Positions 1 to 9,574 of a DNA stretch of 64,000 nt are shown here, in pieces (within the stretch, counting starts at the first letter, position 1; every line of letters starts with the position of its first letter). Origin of the DNA: an uncultured Prevotellaceae bacterium (GTDB taxonomy: Bacteria; Bacteroidota; Bacteroidia; Bacteroidales; Bacteroidaceae). Under the pieces are notes generated by a model. That model was not told the origin of the DNA, made no database searches, and was given only the letters and a program-made list of their open reading frames with translations. Made by a program: the position numbers and the translations under genes. The DNA lies in contig CAMVLT010000013.1 of assembly GCA_947168395.1 (NCBI GenBank), positions 1 to 64,000 on the forward strand. Reading direction: 5' to 3'.

Positions 1-20
1 GGGCAAGACGGCAAAATTAG

Positions 21-160
21 TCCGCATGACTATTAGTTGCGGATTTTAGGTTTATTAATGTTTATTGTTATAAGCTTAATATAATTGTATTGAGGGTAAT
101 GACCTATGACGGTCAGCGTGAAACGCCTCTAGGAGTTTCCCAAATGCGGGTGCAAAGTTA
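21..160 (-). ncRNA. Candidate structured RNA or long 5' leader at the left edge
   Basis: A near-perfect Bacteroidetes promoter on the minus strand (TTTTG at 180-184, 19-bp gap, TAACTTTG at 153-160) should start a transcript near 147 running towards the left edge. There is no ATG for about 115 nt. That stretch can fold: GAAAC/GTTTC arms around 118-139, TGACC/GGTCA arms around 100-115, and a TCCGCA/TGCGGA hairpin at 21-43 next to a short T run. An open frame starting ATGCGGACT at 27 runs off the edge, so this may be the leader of a gene outside the window rather than a free small RNA. It matches no riboswitch consensus that I know. Confidence 0.3.
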
Positions 161-184
161 TAACATTTTTCTGAAATCTCAAAA
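153..184 (-). promoter_or_regulatory. Consensus Bacteroidetes promoter
   Basis: On the minus strand TTTTG (180-184) is followed after 19 bp by TAACTTTG (153-160). This matches the known TTTG / TAnnTTTG pattern of the Bacteroidetes housekeeping sigma factor and is one of the two best matches in the window. It drives the left-edge transcript described separately. Confidence 0.55.
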
Positions 185-380
185 TTGTGCAAATCTGTTG
201 ATTTCCAATATGTTATGTGCTTCCATACACAGGGCGTCTTTTGTTTGTAGGCATTAGCTATGACCGCGAGACTAAACAGCATTCTTGTAGGATAGAGAAG
301 TGCTGATAGCGGAAAACGTTGTCAACCCTGGTCTATGGATATACCATATTTATGGTATGACGAATAACTTGCTATTGGTA

Positions 381-411
381 TTGTGGGATTGGGAAAATCA
401 CCGTACCTTTG
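381..411 (+). promoter_or_regulatory. cysK promoter
   Basis: TTG at 381-383 and TACCTTTG at 404-411 are separated by 20 bp, as expected for the Bacteroidetes -33/-7 pair. The start codon of cysK lies 46 bp further on, leaving a leader of about 40 nt. Confidence 0.5.
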
Positions 412-457
412 CACCCATAAACAACAACAAAGTGAAACCGCTAAAAAATTAAGGATT

Positions 458-1405
458 ATGACAAAGATTGCAAAACAGTTGACCGAGCTTATCGGCAACA
501 CCCCGTTACTGGAACTCAACAAGTATTCAACGTTAAAGGGCATCGAGACACCTCTGATAGCCAAAGTAGAGTATTTCAACCCTGGCGGTTCTGTGAAAGA
601 CCGCATTGCGCTGGCGATGATTGAAGATGCCGAGCAGAAGGGCATCCTGAAGCCTGGTGCCACCATCATCGAGCCTACCAGCGGCAACACGGGAGTGGGT
701 CTGGCGCTGGTCAGCGCCGTCAAGGGCTACCACCTCATTCTTACCATGCCCGAAACGATGAGCATTGAGCGTCGCAACCTGGTGAAGGCCTATGGTGCAG
801 AGGTGCGTCTGACTTCGGGAAAGGACGGTATGCCTGGAGCCATCCGTGCTGCCGAGGAGCTGCGCGACGCCACCCCGGGTAGCGTCATACTGCAGCAGTT
901 TGAGAACCCCGCCAACCCTGCCAAGCACTATGCTACCACTGGACCCGAGATTTGGGCGCAGACGGACGGACAGGTCGACATCTTTGTGGCCGGTGTGGGT
1001 ACTGGTGGTACCATCTCGGGTGTAAGCAAGTACCTGAAGGAGCAGAATCCCAACGTCAAGGTGATAGCCGTGGAGCCGAAGTCGAGTCCCGTGCTGAACG
1101 GCGGGCAGAGTGGCCCCCACAAGATTCAGGGCATCGGTGCCGGCTTCGTGCCCAAGACATACGACGCAGCGGTTATCGACGAGGTGTTTGACGTTGAGAA
1201 CGACGCTGCCGTCCGCACAGGCCGTGAGATAGCCCAGCAGGAGGGTCTGCTTGTTGGTATTTCGGCTGGTGCTGCCCTCTATGCTGCCTCTGAGATTGCC
1301 CTTCGTCCAGAAAATAAGGGCAAGAGGATTGTAGTCCTCCTGCCCGATACTGGTGAGCGTTACCTCAGCACCATCCTCTATGCCTTCGAAGATTATCCCT
1401 TGTAA
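458..1405 (+). CDS. cysK: Cysteine synthase A (O-acetylserine sulfhydrylase)
   Basis: A PLP enzyme that makes L-cysteine from O-acetylserine and sulfide in the cytoplasm, the last step of cysteine synthesis. The 315-residue product has the family length. It shows the PLP lysine in NPGGSVKDR (Lys47), the TSGNTG substrate loop (74-79) and the glycine-rich phosphate loop GTGGTISG. The ATG at 458 is preferred over a GTG at 383 because the upstream codons overlap the promoter and the product then starts with the usual MTKIAKQLTELIGNTP. The convergent CotH-family gene ends only 16 bp downstream, so no terminator fits between them. Confidence 0.95.
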   Translation: MTKIAKQLTELIGNTPLLELNKYSTLKGIETPLIAKVEYFNPGGSVKDRIALAMIEDAEQKGILKPGATIIEPTSGNTGVGLALVSAVKGYHLILTMPETMSIERRNLVKAYGAEVRLTSGKDGMPGAIRAAEELRDATPGSVILQQFENPANPAKHYATTGPEIWAQTDGQVDIFVAGVGTGGTISGVSKYLKEQNPNVKVIAVEPKSSPVLNGGQSGPHKIQGIGAGFVPKTYDAAVIDEVFDVENDAAVRTGREIAQQEGLLVGISAGAALYAASEIALRPENKGKRIVVLLPDTGERYLSTILYAFEDYPL

Positions 1406-1421
1406 AGGTAAGAGGTAGGTA

Positions 1422-4400
1422 TTACTTCTGAATGAATTTACAGCTGACGCTGGTTCCGTTGCTATCGGTGGCTCGTGCCACATAGAAGCCCGGAGCCAGC
1501 GTTTCAACGTTCAGACGGGCTGAACCGTTGTTGACGCTGACCTCGGCCTGCTCAACGAGCGTGCCGTCGGTGCGGTAGATGCTGATGCCAACCTGCTGGC
1601 TGCCCTCGCTCTTGACGAGCAACTGGCGACTGGCGTAGCAGAGGCGCAGACCATTTGCCGACGCGATGGGACGTACAGCCACGTCGATGTCCTGCTGGTC
1701 GATCTTCGTCACGTAGTATGTCATGAGGTTCCTGGCCCCGATGGTGGCCACGTTCATGGCATAGACGTCGTTGGCGCCGTCGGGATAGCGGCCTACGGTG
1801 GTGCGGGCGTCGTGGGCACCGTATGTGATGACGTCGCCCCACGACTGGTCGGCAGCCAGCAGGGCTATCTGTCCGCCGTCGCCGTCAATCTTGAACGAGG
1901 CATGCAGTCCGTTGTCGGTAGTGGCACGCTTGTTGTCGCACCAGATGACGAGGAAGCCGTGGGCGGGAATCTTGGTGTTCGCCCGGGTGTCGCCCTTGGT
2001 AATCTGGTACTTCGTTGGCTTCTCAATGTTGTCCGTCAGATACATTCCCTCGACGTCTATTTCCTTGTCCGTCGTGTTGTACAGCTCAATCCAGTCGCCC
2101 TTCTTGCCGTACTCGTCGATGTAGCTGTCGTTCGAACCGCTGACCTCGTTGATGCGGACGGGGGTGATGCCCTGTGCGCGTGCCTCGCTGTCGGAGAGAC
2201 GGTTGAAGGTGGCCGTCAGCTTGACGGTACCCGTAGGCAGACTGATTTCCTCGTCGGTGCTTTGTACGGCTCCCGATGCGTTGACCCACGCCTTGAACGT
2301 ACAGCCGGCGGGAGCCTCTGCACGGAGTGTGACGGGAGCAAAGAGATGGCCGTCGAACCTACCTGTAGGCACTTCCTGACCGTTAATCAGGATTTTGGCT
2401 CCCTCGGTGTCGCTGTTCAGCGTCACGGTCTGGCGCGCAGTGTTGCGCAGTCCGAAGGCGGCGTAGTTCTTCAGGGCGCTGCTGGAGGGTGCGAGACGGC
2501 TGTTGAGCTTGTCCAGTATTTCGGTAGCCGTTGAGTTAAGGTACCATTCTCCGCTCCATTCCAGACTCATGGCCGGTGCTACGCGACCTACCAGCTCGTT
2601 GATAATCTGGCGCGAACGGTCCTTCTGATAGACGCTGCCGCTCATGATGCAGTAGGCATCGATGAACCGGCGGCAGAAGTCGGCGTTCTTCAGCAAGTTC
2701 TTGAACAGCGTGACAAAGCGTATCTGTCCGCTGCGACGTCCTAACGACGTGGGGTAGAGCTGGTCGAAGGTGTAGTTCTCCTTGCCAAAGAAGAGATTGA
2801 AGGGGCTGTCGGTGTTGAACGAGCCGTCGAGGTCGAACAGCACGAAGCGGAACTTGCCGCCGTCGCGGTGACGGAATCCCTTGACGTTGTTCTGGGGCCA
2901 GTCCCAGTTGCCGAGGAACATGACTGCGGCCATGTAGTTGGCGTAGGCATCGATGTCGAGCATGCGGCATATCTCGGCGTAGGTCTCGCTGTTGTCGGCG
3001 TTGGGCGATAGCACGTCCACCAGTTCGTTGAAGGCATCGGGCGTTCCGCACTTCTGCACGTAGCCTGAGTCGGGCGACATCTCGAACTGGTCAATCTCGT
3101 CGTCGTCCCATCCGTAGTTGGCATAGACATAGTGCTTGTTGTTAGGCTCGCGCATGTTGAGCACGCCAATGTAGGAGCCGTTGATGAACTCATGCACGGG
3201 CTGGTAGCTCTGGCAGTCGAGGTTCATGCCCGCCGACTGCACGATGTACTGCAGGGCAGGGTCCTTGAAGCGGGCATTGTTGTCGTTGCCGCCGTTGCGT
3301 ATCTGGAGCGTGCGGTTGCGGATGTAGGGCTTCTGCTCGAAGAAGGGGTAGAGCAGGTCCTTTTCGCCACCCAGCTCCTTGTTGCCCTTCAGCTTGAAGG
3401 CGTGGGGATACCATGCACGGCTCCATCCGCCGCACATCTCGAGGTTGACGTCCTGGTTGAGCACCATCTTGCCGTTCCCGTCTAAATAGGAGAAGTTGAC
3501 GGGGCGCTCCCAGTCCATGTTCCAGTTGCACTTCGACGACTGTCCGTTGCCGGGCCGGCCGTTGGGACCTTGTTCGAAGACACCTATCTCGCGGCTGTAG
3601 AGGAATTCGGGGTCGGTAATCACCGATATTACGGGCAGGTAGTAGTCGTCCGATTTGTAAATATAGGAACGTGAGGTGACGCGCGAGGGCAGCATGCCGT
3701 CGGCAAAGAGACGCAGGCGCAAGTTGACGGCGTAGTCGTTCTCGTCGAAGTTGAATACGCCGTTGGTACTGGTCATGCCGTATTCCAAGGTGGGCAGACT
3801 GCCGTCGTAGGTGTAGCGCAGCGTGCAGCCCTCGGGAATGGTGACCTTTGCCGTCAGCTTTCCCGTGTACAACTGCGAGGGCTGGTCGATGACAGGTGCT
3901 GCCAGCTGCTTCTGGTACAGTTTGATGCCGTTGTTCGACGCTCCAGGTGTCGGCGTGTCGGTGTGGCCCCATTCGCCGTTGCCGTCGGCATTGCGGGCAT
4001 AGCTGACGCGCTCCATCGATGCGGGGTACGACTGGCTCGCAATCTCCTTGCCGTCAGCCGTGGTTAGGACGATGGTGCCGCCCTCGGTATCGAGCTTGAA
4101 AGGAGCGTTGACGGGAGCTATGTTGTTGGAGTCGAACCACACCAGTCGGTAGCCCTTGGGTGGCACCACGCCTATTTCTTTCGGCATGTGCCAGGGACCT
4201 TCGCCGTTTGTGGGGTCGCTCACCATCACTCCGCCCAGCTCCACGGAGCGGTCGGTGGGGTTGTAAAGCTCAATCCATCCGTCGAAGTTGAAGGCCGGGC
4301 TGATGTATTCGTCAATGTTCGAGGCCATAATCTCGTTGATGACAAGTGAGCCTTCGGTGGCGGGATTGCGGGTCACCGTCAGGGTGATGGTGCCTTTGAC

Positions 4401-5804
4401 GTCCGAACCGTCCGAGGTGGTGGCCGTGATGGTGACCGTGCCCGGGCCCAGCGTGGTGACTGTGCCGTTGGCATCGACCGTGGCCACCTGCTCATCGCTT
4501 GACGACCAGCTCAACAGCGTCATGATGGCAGTGGCGGGCTGTACGACGGCATTCACGGTGGTCTGCTCGCCAGCCACCAGCTCTGTGGCATCGGCCGTGA
4601 GCTGGATGGCGGTGGCCTTGACTATCTTGCCGTAGTACTCTAAACGGAAGTTGTCGAACATGCACCAGTTGGAGTAGTACCATCCGTCGGCAGGGTTGCG
4701 CAGTCCGATGCGGAAGTCGCCCTCGGCCTCAAACTCCATCGTGTTCCAGTACAGGTCGTTCTCGAAGAACTTGCGGCCCGACGACATGTCGTTGGGGTAA
4801 TACTTGCCGCCGCTGCCCCAGCATCCGCCGACGTTGCGGTTCATCGATTCCGAGTAGATGCTGGCAAGCGGCTTCTCCGACTCGCCGGCATACATGACGG
4901 CGGTTATGTTCTCGTTGCCGCTGAGGTAGTCCTCGTAGGCCCAGTCGTTCTCATAGACACGGTAGAAGGCCTGCACGCTGAGGCGGTACTTGCCCTTGGG
5001 GGCACCCTTTATCTGCTGCCAGAAGTCGAAATGCCCGTACCAGAACTCCATGCAGTTCAGGTTGGCTGACTGCGACGAGGCATCGCTGTCCCATTCCCAT
5101 CCGTCGGTTCTGTTACGGTCGAATCCGGGGCTCTTGACCATCATGCTGGTGATGTCAATCCACGAGTTGCCTTCTTCGTCAGTGGGAGTGGCATACTCCA
5201 GCTTGAAGTTGTCGAGCACGCAGTAGTTGCCGCTTTCGCCCGCCTCGCACCTCACGCCGATGGTCACATTGCCCTGGGCTTCAAACTCTATGGCGTTGCC
5301 CTTGTAAAGTCCGGCCACGAAGGCAGCATTCGAACTGCTGCTGTTGTCGGGGTAGTAACGCCCGTCGTGCTGTTGCCAGTTGCCTACACCCGGCTCGGCG
5401 AGTCCCTCGGAGTAGACGCTGACCAGTGGCGTGGCTTTGTCGTTGGCATACAGGTAGGCGGTGATGTCCTCCGTGCCGTTCCTGTAACTTTCATACGAGT
5501 CGTAGCTGGAACGGTAGAAGCCCTGCACGCTCAGCCGGTAGGTACCCTTGGGCAAGTTGCTCAACTGGTAGCTGAAGGTACAGGTGCCGCTGTAGAAACG
5601 CAGGCAGCCGGCGCTGACTCCTACGGTGCCCGTGGTGGCATCCCACGTCCATCCTTCGTTCGAGTCGTCGTCGAAAGCCGCGTTGGTGACGAATCGCTTG
5701 GTGACGTCCGTCCATACTGTCTCTGCAGTACACATCGTGGCTACCATGAAGCAGGCAGCCACGAATGTAATAAGTCTTAGGTTCTTCACTTGATGAAATC
5801 TCAA
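1422..5804 (-). CDS. Large secreted multidomain CotH-kinase-family protein with T9SS sorting domain
   Basis: A predicted exported protein of about 1460 residues. In order: a signal peptide (to about 27), two repeated jelly-roll-like modules that may bind carbohydrate (30-205 and 215-392), a Big_2 immunoglobulin-like domain (395-477), a lamin-tail domain (485-600), a chitobiase C-terminal-like Ig module (635-715), a CotH-kinase region (about 720-1060) with the FDLDGSF metal-binding motif near 990, a second lamin-tail domain (1215-1335) and a T9SS type A sorting domain (about 1385-1460, ending CKFIQK). CotH proteins are atypical kinases; the substrate here is unknown. No ATG lies upstream of the signal peptide: translation must begin at TTG 5804, behind an AAGGA-like site, or at GTG 5789. 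The gene follows glyA by 22 bp and may be cotranscribed with it. Confidence 0.85.
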   Translation of the reverse strand: MRFHQVKNLRLITFVAACFMVATMCTAETVWTDVTKRFVTNAAFDDDSNEGWTWDATTGTVGVSAGCLRFYSGTCTFSYQLSNLPKGTYRLSVQGFYRSSYDSYESYRNGTEDITAYLYANDKATPLVSVYSEGLAEPGVGNWQQHDGRYYPDNSSSSNAAFVAGLYKGNAIEFEAQGNVTIGVRCEAGESGNYCVLDNFKLEYATPTDEEGNSWIDITSMMVKSPGFDRNRTDGWEWDSDASSQSANLNCMEFWYGHFDFWQQIKGAPKGKYRLSVQAFYRVYENDWAYEDYLSGNENITAVMYAGESEKPLASIYSESMNRNVGGCWGSGGKYYPNDMSSGRKFFENDLYWNTMEFEAEGDFRIGLRNPADGWYYSNWCMFDNFRLEYYGKIVKATAIQLTADATELVAGEQTTVNAVVQPATAIMTLLSWSSSDEQVATVDANGTVTTLGPGTVTITATTSDGSDVKGTITLTVTRNPATEGSLVINEIMASNIDEYISPAFNFDGWIELYNPTDRSVELGGVMVSDPTNGEGPWHMPKEIGVVPPKGYRLVWFDSNNIAPVNAPFKLDTEGGTIVLTTADGKEIASQSYPASMERVSYARNADGNGEWGHTDTPTPGASNNGIKLYQKQLAAPVIDQPSQLYTGKLTAKVTIPEGCTLRYTYDGSLPTLEYGMTSTNGVFNFDENDYAVNLRLRLFADGMLPSRVTSRSYIYKSDDYYLPVISVITDPEFLYSREIGVFEQGPNGRPGNGQSSKCNWNMDWERPVNFSYLDGNGKMVLNQDVNLEMCGGWSRAWYPHAFKLKGNKELGGEKDLLYPFFEQKPYIRNRTLQIRNGGNDNNARFKDPALQYIVQSAGMNLDCQSYQPVHEFINGSYIGVLNMREPNNKHYVYANYGWDDDEIDQFEMSPDSGYVQKCGTPDAFNELVDVLSPNADNSETYAEICRMLDIDAYANYMAAVMFLGNWDWPQNNVKGFRHRDGGKFRFVLFDLDGSFNTDSPFNLFFGKENYTFDQLYPTSLGRRSGQIRFVTLFKNLLKNADFCRRFIDAYCIMSGSVYQKDRSRQIINELVGRVAPAMSLEWSGEWYLNSTATEILDKLNSRLAPSSSALKNYAAFGLRNTARQTVTLNSDTEGAKILINGQEVPTGRFDGHLFAPVTLRAEAPAGCTFKAWVNASGAVQSTDEEISLPTGTVKLTATFNRLSDSEARAQGITPVRINEVSGSNDSYIDEYGKKGDWIELYNTTDKEIDVEGMYLTDNIEKPTKYQITKGDTRANTKIPAHGFLVIWCDNKRATTDNGLHASFKIDGDGGQIALLAADQSWGDVITYGAHDARTTVGRYPDGANDVYAMNVATIGARNLMTYYVTKIDQQDIDVAVRPIASANGLRLCYASRQLLVKSEGSQQVGISIYRTDGTLVEQAEVSVNNGSARLNVETLAPGFYVARATDSNGTSVSCKFIQK

Positions 5805-5826
5805 ATTTCAATCCTTATTTCTACAA

Positions 5827-7107
5827 TCAGTATGCAAAGAGCGGATATTCCTTCATCTTCTCGTTTACACGCTGACGCACGGAGGCAATCACTTGCTCGT
5901 CTTCAGGGGCGTTGAGAACTTCTTCAATCCAGGCGGCAATCTGCACCATCAGGTCTTCCTTGGCACCACGGGTGGTGATGGCAGGCGTACCGAGACGGAT
6001 ACCAGAGGTCTGGAAGGCAGAGCGCGAATCGAACGGCACCATGTTCTTGTTCACGGTGATGTCGGCAGCGACGAGGGCGTTCTCAGCTACCTTACCCGTC
6101 AGGTCGGGGTACTTCGAGCGCAGGTCGACCAGCATCGAGTGGTTGTCGGTGCCGCCGCTGACGATGCCGAAGCCGCGCTTCACCAGCTCGTCGGCCAGCA
6201 CCTTGGCGTTCTTCTGCACCTGTGCGGCCCACTCCTTGAACTCGGGCTGCAGAGCCTCGCCGAAGGCTACGGCCTTGGCGGCGATGACGTGCTCCAACGG
6301 GCCACCCTGCTGTCCGGGGAAGACGGCAGAGTTGAGCAGAGCCGACATCTTCTTGATTTCGCCCTTCGGGGTCTTCAGTCCCCAGGGGTTGTCGAAGTCC
6401 TTACCCATCAGGATGATACCGCCACGCGGACCGCGCAGCGTCTTATGAGTGGTCGAGGTGACGATGTGTGCCCACTTCACGGGGTTCTCAAGCAGTCCGG
6501 CGGCAATCAGACCGGCGGGGTGAGCCATGTCAATCATCAGCAGGGCACCCACCTTGTCGGCAATCTCGCGCATGCGCTTGTAGTCCCACTCGCGGCTGTA
6601 GGCCGAGCCGCCGCCGATAATCAGCTTCGGCTTGTGCTCCACGGCCAGCTGCTCCATCTCGTCGTAGTCCACGCGGCCCGTCTCCTTGTTCAGGTTGTAG
6701 CCTACGGGCTTGTACAGAATACCGCTCGTGTTCACTAAGGAGCCGTGTGAGAGATGACCGCCGTGAGCCAGGTTCAGGCCCATGAACGTGTCGCCCGGCT
6801 GCAGCACAGCCAGCAGCACGGCGGCGTTGGCCTGTGCGCCTGAGTGGGGCTGCACGTTGGCATACTCGGCATCGAACAGCTTGCAGACGCGCTCGATGGC
6901 CAGCTTCTCGACCTCGTCCACCACCTGGCAGCCGCCGTAGTAGCGCTTGCCGGGATAGCCCTCGGCGTACTTGTTGGTCAGGTACGAGCCCATGGCCTCC
7001 ATCACCTGGTCGCTAACGAAGTTCTCACTGGCAATCAGCTCGATGCCTTTCAACTGGCGCTGATGCTCTTTCTCAATCAACTCAAAGATTTGGTTGTCTC
7101 TTTTCAT
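5827..7107 (-). CDS. glyA: Serine hydroxymethyltransferase
   Basis: A PLP enzyme that interconverts serine and glycine while charging tetrahydrofolate with a one-carbon unit. The 426-residue product has the bacterial length, the typical start ([11 protein letters not shown] near 22-32), the YPGKRYYGG motif (51-59) and the PLP lysine in [11 protein letters not shown] (Lys222). The start is an ATG 40 bp downstream of a TAACTTTG box. The stop of the second CotH-family gene lies just upstream of the shared promoter block, and the large CotH gene follows 22 bp downstream. Confidence 0.96.
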   Translation of the reverse strand: MKRDNQIFELIEKEHQRQLKGIELIASENFVSDQVMEAMGSYLTNKYAEGYPGKRYYGGCQVVDEVEKLAIERVCKLFDAEYANVQPHSGAQANAAVLLAVLQPGDTFMGLNLAHGGHLSHGSLVNTSGILYKPVGYNLNKETGRVDYDEMEQLAVEHKPKLIIGGGSAYSREWDYKRMREIADKVGALLMIDMAHPAGLIAAGLLENPVKWAHIVTSTTHKTLRGPRGGIILMGKDFDNPWGLKTPKGEIKKMSALLNSAVFPGQQGGPLEHVIAAKAVAFGEALQPEFKEWAAQVQKNAKVLADELVKRGFGIVSGGTDNHSMLVDLRSKYPDLTGKVAENALVAADITVNKNMVPFDSRSAFQTSGIRLGTPAITTRGAKEDLMVQIAAWIEEVLNAPEDEQVIASVRQRVNEKMKEYPLFAY

Positions 7108-7144
7108 TTTTACCTTATATTTGAATGGTCAATGTTTCTATGGG

Positions 7145-7200
7145 CTGCAAAGTTACGAATAATCGCTGATATAAACGAGACTTTTTGAAGTTTTAACGCA
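7145..7200. repeat. 56-bp promoter block, copy A (upstream of glyA)
   Basis: This block matches 9519-9574 at 51 of 56 positions with no gaps. It carries the TAACTTTG box (minus strand, 7148-7155) that should drive glyA. Its partner lies upstream of the second CotH gene, so the two copies bracket that gene as direct repeats. Confidence 0.85.
7148..7155 (-). promoter_or_regulatory. glyA -7 box
   Basis: TAACTTTG on the minus strand, 40 bp before the glyA ATG. No clear TTTG is found at the expected distance upstream. Confidence 0.45.
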
Positions 7201-7206
7201 GTAACA

Positions 7207-9492
7207 CTATCTTCCGACTGCTACTTTCTCGCCGTTGACGATGTAAATGCCCGACGGCAGCGCGTGCAGCGACTGCTCGCTGGTGTCGTCGGTGACGTGC
7301 TGGCCGCTTAGGGTATAGACACCCGTCGAGCGTTGGGACTCTGGCTCGGACTGCGTAACGTATTCCATGCCGGTAGGGGGCAAGTCGGATATCTGGAAGC
7401 GTGTTTTGTCGAGGTAATTCATGCGGCGCGTGAACCAGTCCTCCAAGTACGCCATCTCCGTGTCGAAGTCCAAAGCGTGTCCTGCCACGTCGCTGTCGTA
7501 GCTCCATCGGCCATATTCACGCAGGTCGGCACCTCCCGTCTTGAACAGTTCGAGGTAGGCCCTGAAGCGGTTGAGTATGCTTTCCGTGTTGAGATACGAC
7601 TGTCGCAGGTCCCGGTAGCGCAGCCTCACCTGCATCTTGAAGTCGTTGGCATTGGTGTTGCGCAGCCGGCGGAAGATGTTGTAGTCGCCGTGCTCATTGT
7701 TGATAATGTAGGTGGCGTAGTTCTGCTCCGGTCGCATGCCGTTCCAGTGGTAGTAGCCGTCGTCCCACCGCTGTCCGCAGGTGGCGTCCAGGTCCCACAC
7801 GGCGAAGGTTATTTTCTTGTCGGTCTGTTTGTCGTAGACGCCGAAGTACATGTTCTTGCCGTGGTTGTCGGTGGCCAGGATGGTTTCCATCAGTATGTAG
7901 TAGTCCATGACGACGGGCAGGTCGAAGTACTCGGCAAAGTGATTGGAGAAGTTCAGGTTGGACGAAGTGCAGACGAAGTTGACGGCGTCGTAGAGCGTGC
8001 TCCAGTCGGTGGTGTAGCCGTAGTCCTCGAAGTCGGGGTACTTCACGTAATACTCGTCCCACGACTCGCTGGTATTGCTGTAGTTCCTCGGCTTGGTGCC
8101 CGGATAGGAGGCATTGTCTGGATGGTGCCCCATGAAGACGGCGTAACTCCAGTCCTTCGACTTCCAGAGCTGACCGTGTACGACGCCCTTTTCCTCGTCA
8201 TATTTCATCAGCTTCATCTGCTTGCGGTCTATCGCCTCGGTCATGCAGTAGATGCCCCGGTACTCGCCGTTCAGTATCAGTTCCACGAATTGTCCCCGCG
8301 AGCCCGTCTTGGCCTTCTTCTCCTGGTCGATGTAGTAGGGTGGGGCAGCGAAGTCGTTCCACAGGTCGGTCAGCGTCCTGTTGCGTATGCGGAGCATGTC
8401 TACCTGGCACGATTCCAGAATCCATGAGTTGTCCTCGCGCAGTCCGAAGAACTTCTTGTCCAGTTTGTTGCCCTCGTCGTCCACCAGCTTCACGTGGTAG
8501 TTGCGCTTGTGCTTGTCGTCACCGTTGGTGATGCCGCCGCGCCACTTGGCCTTCATGTTCAGCACTCCCGACGAGGCTTTGTCGGTCTCGTTGACTATGA
8601 TGTAGCCCTCGGAGTAGTCGTAGCCGAACGAGCCTTGCAGCACGACCACAGGCAGCGTCGTGAAGGTGACGGCCCTGTTGGTCTTCTGCCCGTCGGCTGT
8701 GGTGACGGCGAAGTGCCACGTCTTGCCGCCACGTATGTCGCTGAAAGTATAGCTTGCGTCGGGTTCCACGTCCGTCCCGTTGATGCTGAGCAGTGAGCAG
8801 CCTGGCTTCTGCGTGTACGCTATCTTGGCCGTCATGCTGCCGCCGAAGCTTTTCTGCGGCAGTGGGCATAAGTAAATGCCCATAGACTCGGCGTAGGCCA
8901 GGTCGCGGCCGTCGATGGTAATACGGCCGGTGGCATTCGTCAGCGGGTCGGTCTTCGCCGGCAACTCTTCCGCTACGCGGTGCCCCTGCTCGTCGGCAAA
9001 GTAGAACCGCTGGTTGCTGCTCCCGTAGCCGCCGTTGCTGTAGGTGCCGACGCAATAGCTGCTGACGCGGACATCCCAGAGGTGGTCGTTATGCGAGACG
9101 CTGCGTATGACGTAGATGCCGCTCTCCTGCCGTACAATCTGCCAGAGCGAGTTGTTGCCGTCCTTCCTGTCGGTCATGCTCACATAGCGGCGTAACTGCG
9201 GTGAGTCGCTGCGCACCCCGTCGTAGGTGACGTATTGGCCCGTCTTGGCGTTCTTGATGCTGTACACGCCCTCGTCCTCCTGCGTGAAGTACCACCAGGT
9301 CTCGTCCCCCGTCGTGGCCTGCGGCTGATAGTACACCGGCGTGTTCTGCCCCGCCGTGGCACCATCGGTCACGCAGCCCTGCGTAAACTGTTGGCATACA
9401 ATGTGGTAGCGTTTTCCCGCCTCCAGCCTCGGGGCAGCCTGCAGGAATGTAGCGCAGAGCATAGTAAGTGTCAGCAGATGTAGTTTCCTCAT
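7207..9492 (-). CDS. Secreted CotH-kinase-family protein with ricin-like N-terminal domain
   Basis: 761 residues. A signal peptide (1-20) is followed by a ricin-like/RICIN-type lectin region (about 25-165), a linker with chitobiase-like Ig character (about 190-280), and a CotH-kinase domain (about 285-660) with a conserved K (YHVKL, near 335), a WIL...D...RNR segment (357-372) and the metal-binding WDLDATCG (566-573). The end (SGIYIVNGEKVAVGR) resembles the short C-terminal tails common on secreted Prevotella proteins. It is a distant paralogue of the larger CotH protein at 1.4-5.8 kb but lacks the lamin-tail and Big_2 domains. The ATG at 9492 starts the signal peptide. Confidence 0.85.
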   Translation of the reverse strand: MRKLHLLTLTMLCATFLQAAPRLEAGKRYHIVCQQFTQGCVTDGATAGQNTPVYYQPQATTGDETWWYFTQEDEGVYSIKNAKTGQYVTYDGVRSDSPQLRRYVSMTDRKDGNNSLWQIVRQESGIYVIRSVSHNDHLWDVRVSSYCVGTYSNGGYGSSNQRFYFADEQGHRVAEELPAKTDPLTNATGRITIDGRDLAYAESMGIYLCPLPQKSFGGSMTAKIAYTQKPGCSLLSINGTDVEPDASYTFSDIRGGKTWHFAVTTADGQKTNRAVTFTTLPVVVLQGSFGYDYSEGYIIVNETDKASSGVLNMKAKWRGGITNGDDKHKRNYHVKLVDDEGNKLDKKFFGLREDNSWILESCQVDMLRIRNRTLTDLWNDFAAPPYYIDQEKKAKTGSRGQFVELILNGEYRGIYCMTEAIDRKQMKLMKYDEEKGVVHGQLWKSKDWSYAVFMGHHPDNASYPGTKPRNYSNTSESWDEYYVKYPDFEDYGYTTDWSTLYDAVNFVCTSSNLNFSNHFAEYFDLPVVMDYYILMETILATDNHGKNMYFGVYDKQTDKKITFAVWDLDATCGQRWDDGYYHWNGMRPEQNYATYIINNEHGDYNIFRRLRNTNANDFKMQVRLRYRDLRQSYLNTESILNRFRAYLELFKTGGADLREYGRWSYDSDVAGHALDFDTEMAYLEDWFTRRMNYLDKTRFQISDLPPTGMEYVTQSEPESQRSTGVYTLSGQHVTDDTSEQSLHALPSGIYIVNGEKVAVGR

Positions 9493-9518
9493 TTTCCTTC
9501 CTTGTTATTAGTTATGGA

Positions 9519-9574
9519 CTGCAAAGTTACGAAGAATCGTTGATATAAACGAACGTTTTTGAAGTTTTAACGCA
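9519..9574. repeat. 56-bp promoter block, copy B (upstream of CotH gene)
   Basis: The second copy of the block at 7145-7200 (51 of 56 identical). It contains TAACTTTG on the minus strand at 9522-9529, 30 bp before the CotH ATG. Identity stops at 9574, where copy A also ends, so the match has a sharp boundary. Confidence 0.85.

Noticed and set aside
533..1507. Long open frame antisense to cysK
   Set aside because: It lies opposite a clear cysteine synthase and its product resembles no family; high-GC codon bias leaves antisense frames open here, as it does opposite most genes in the window.
1422..9492. Sporulation genes, because of the CotH similarity
   Set aside because: CotH-type kinase domains are widespread in non-spore-forming bacteria; the T9SS tail and neighbours indicate a Bacteroidetes surface protein.
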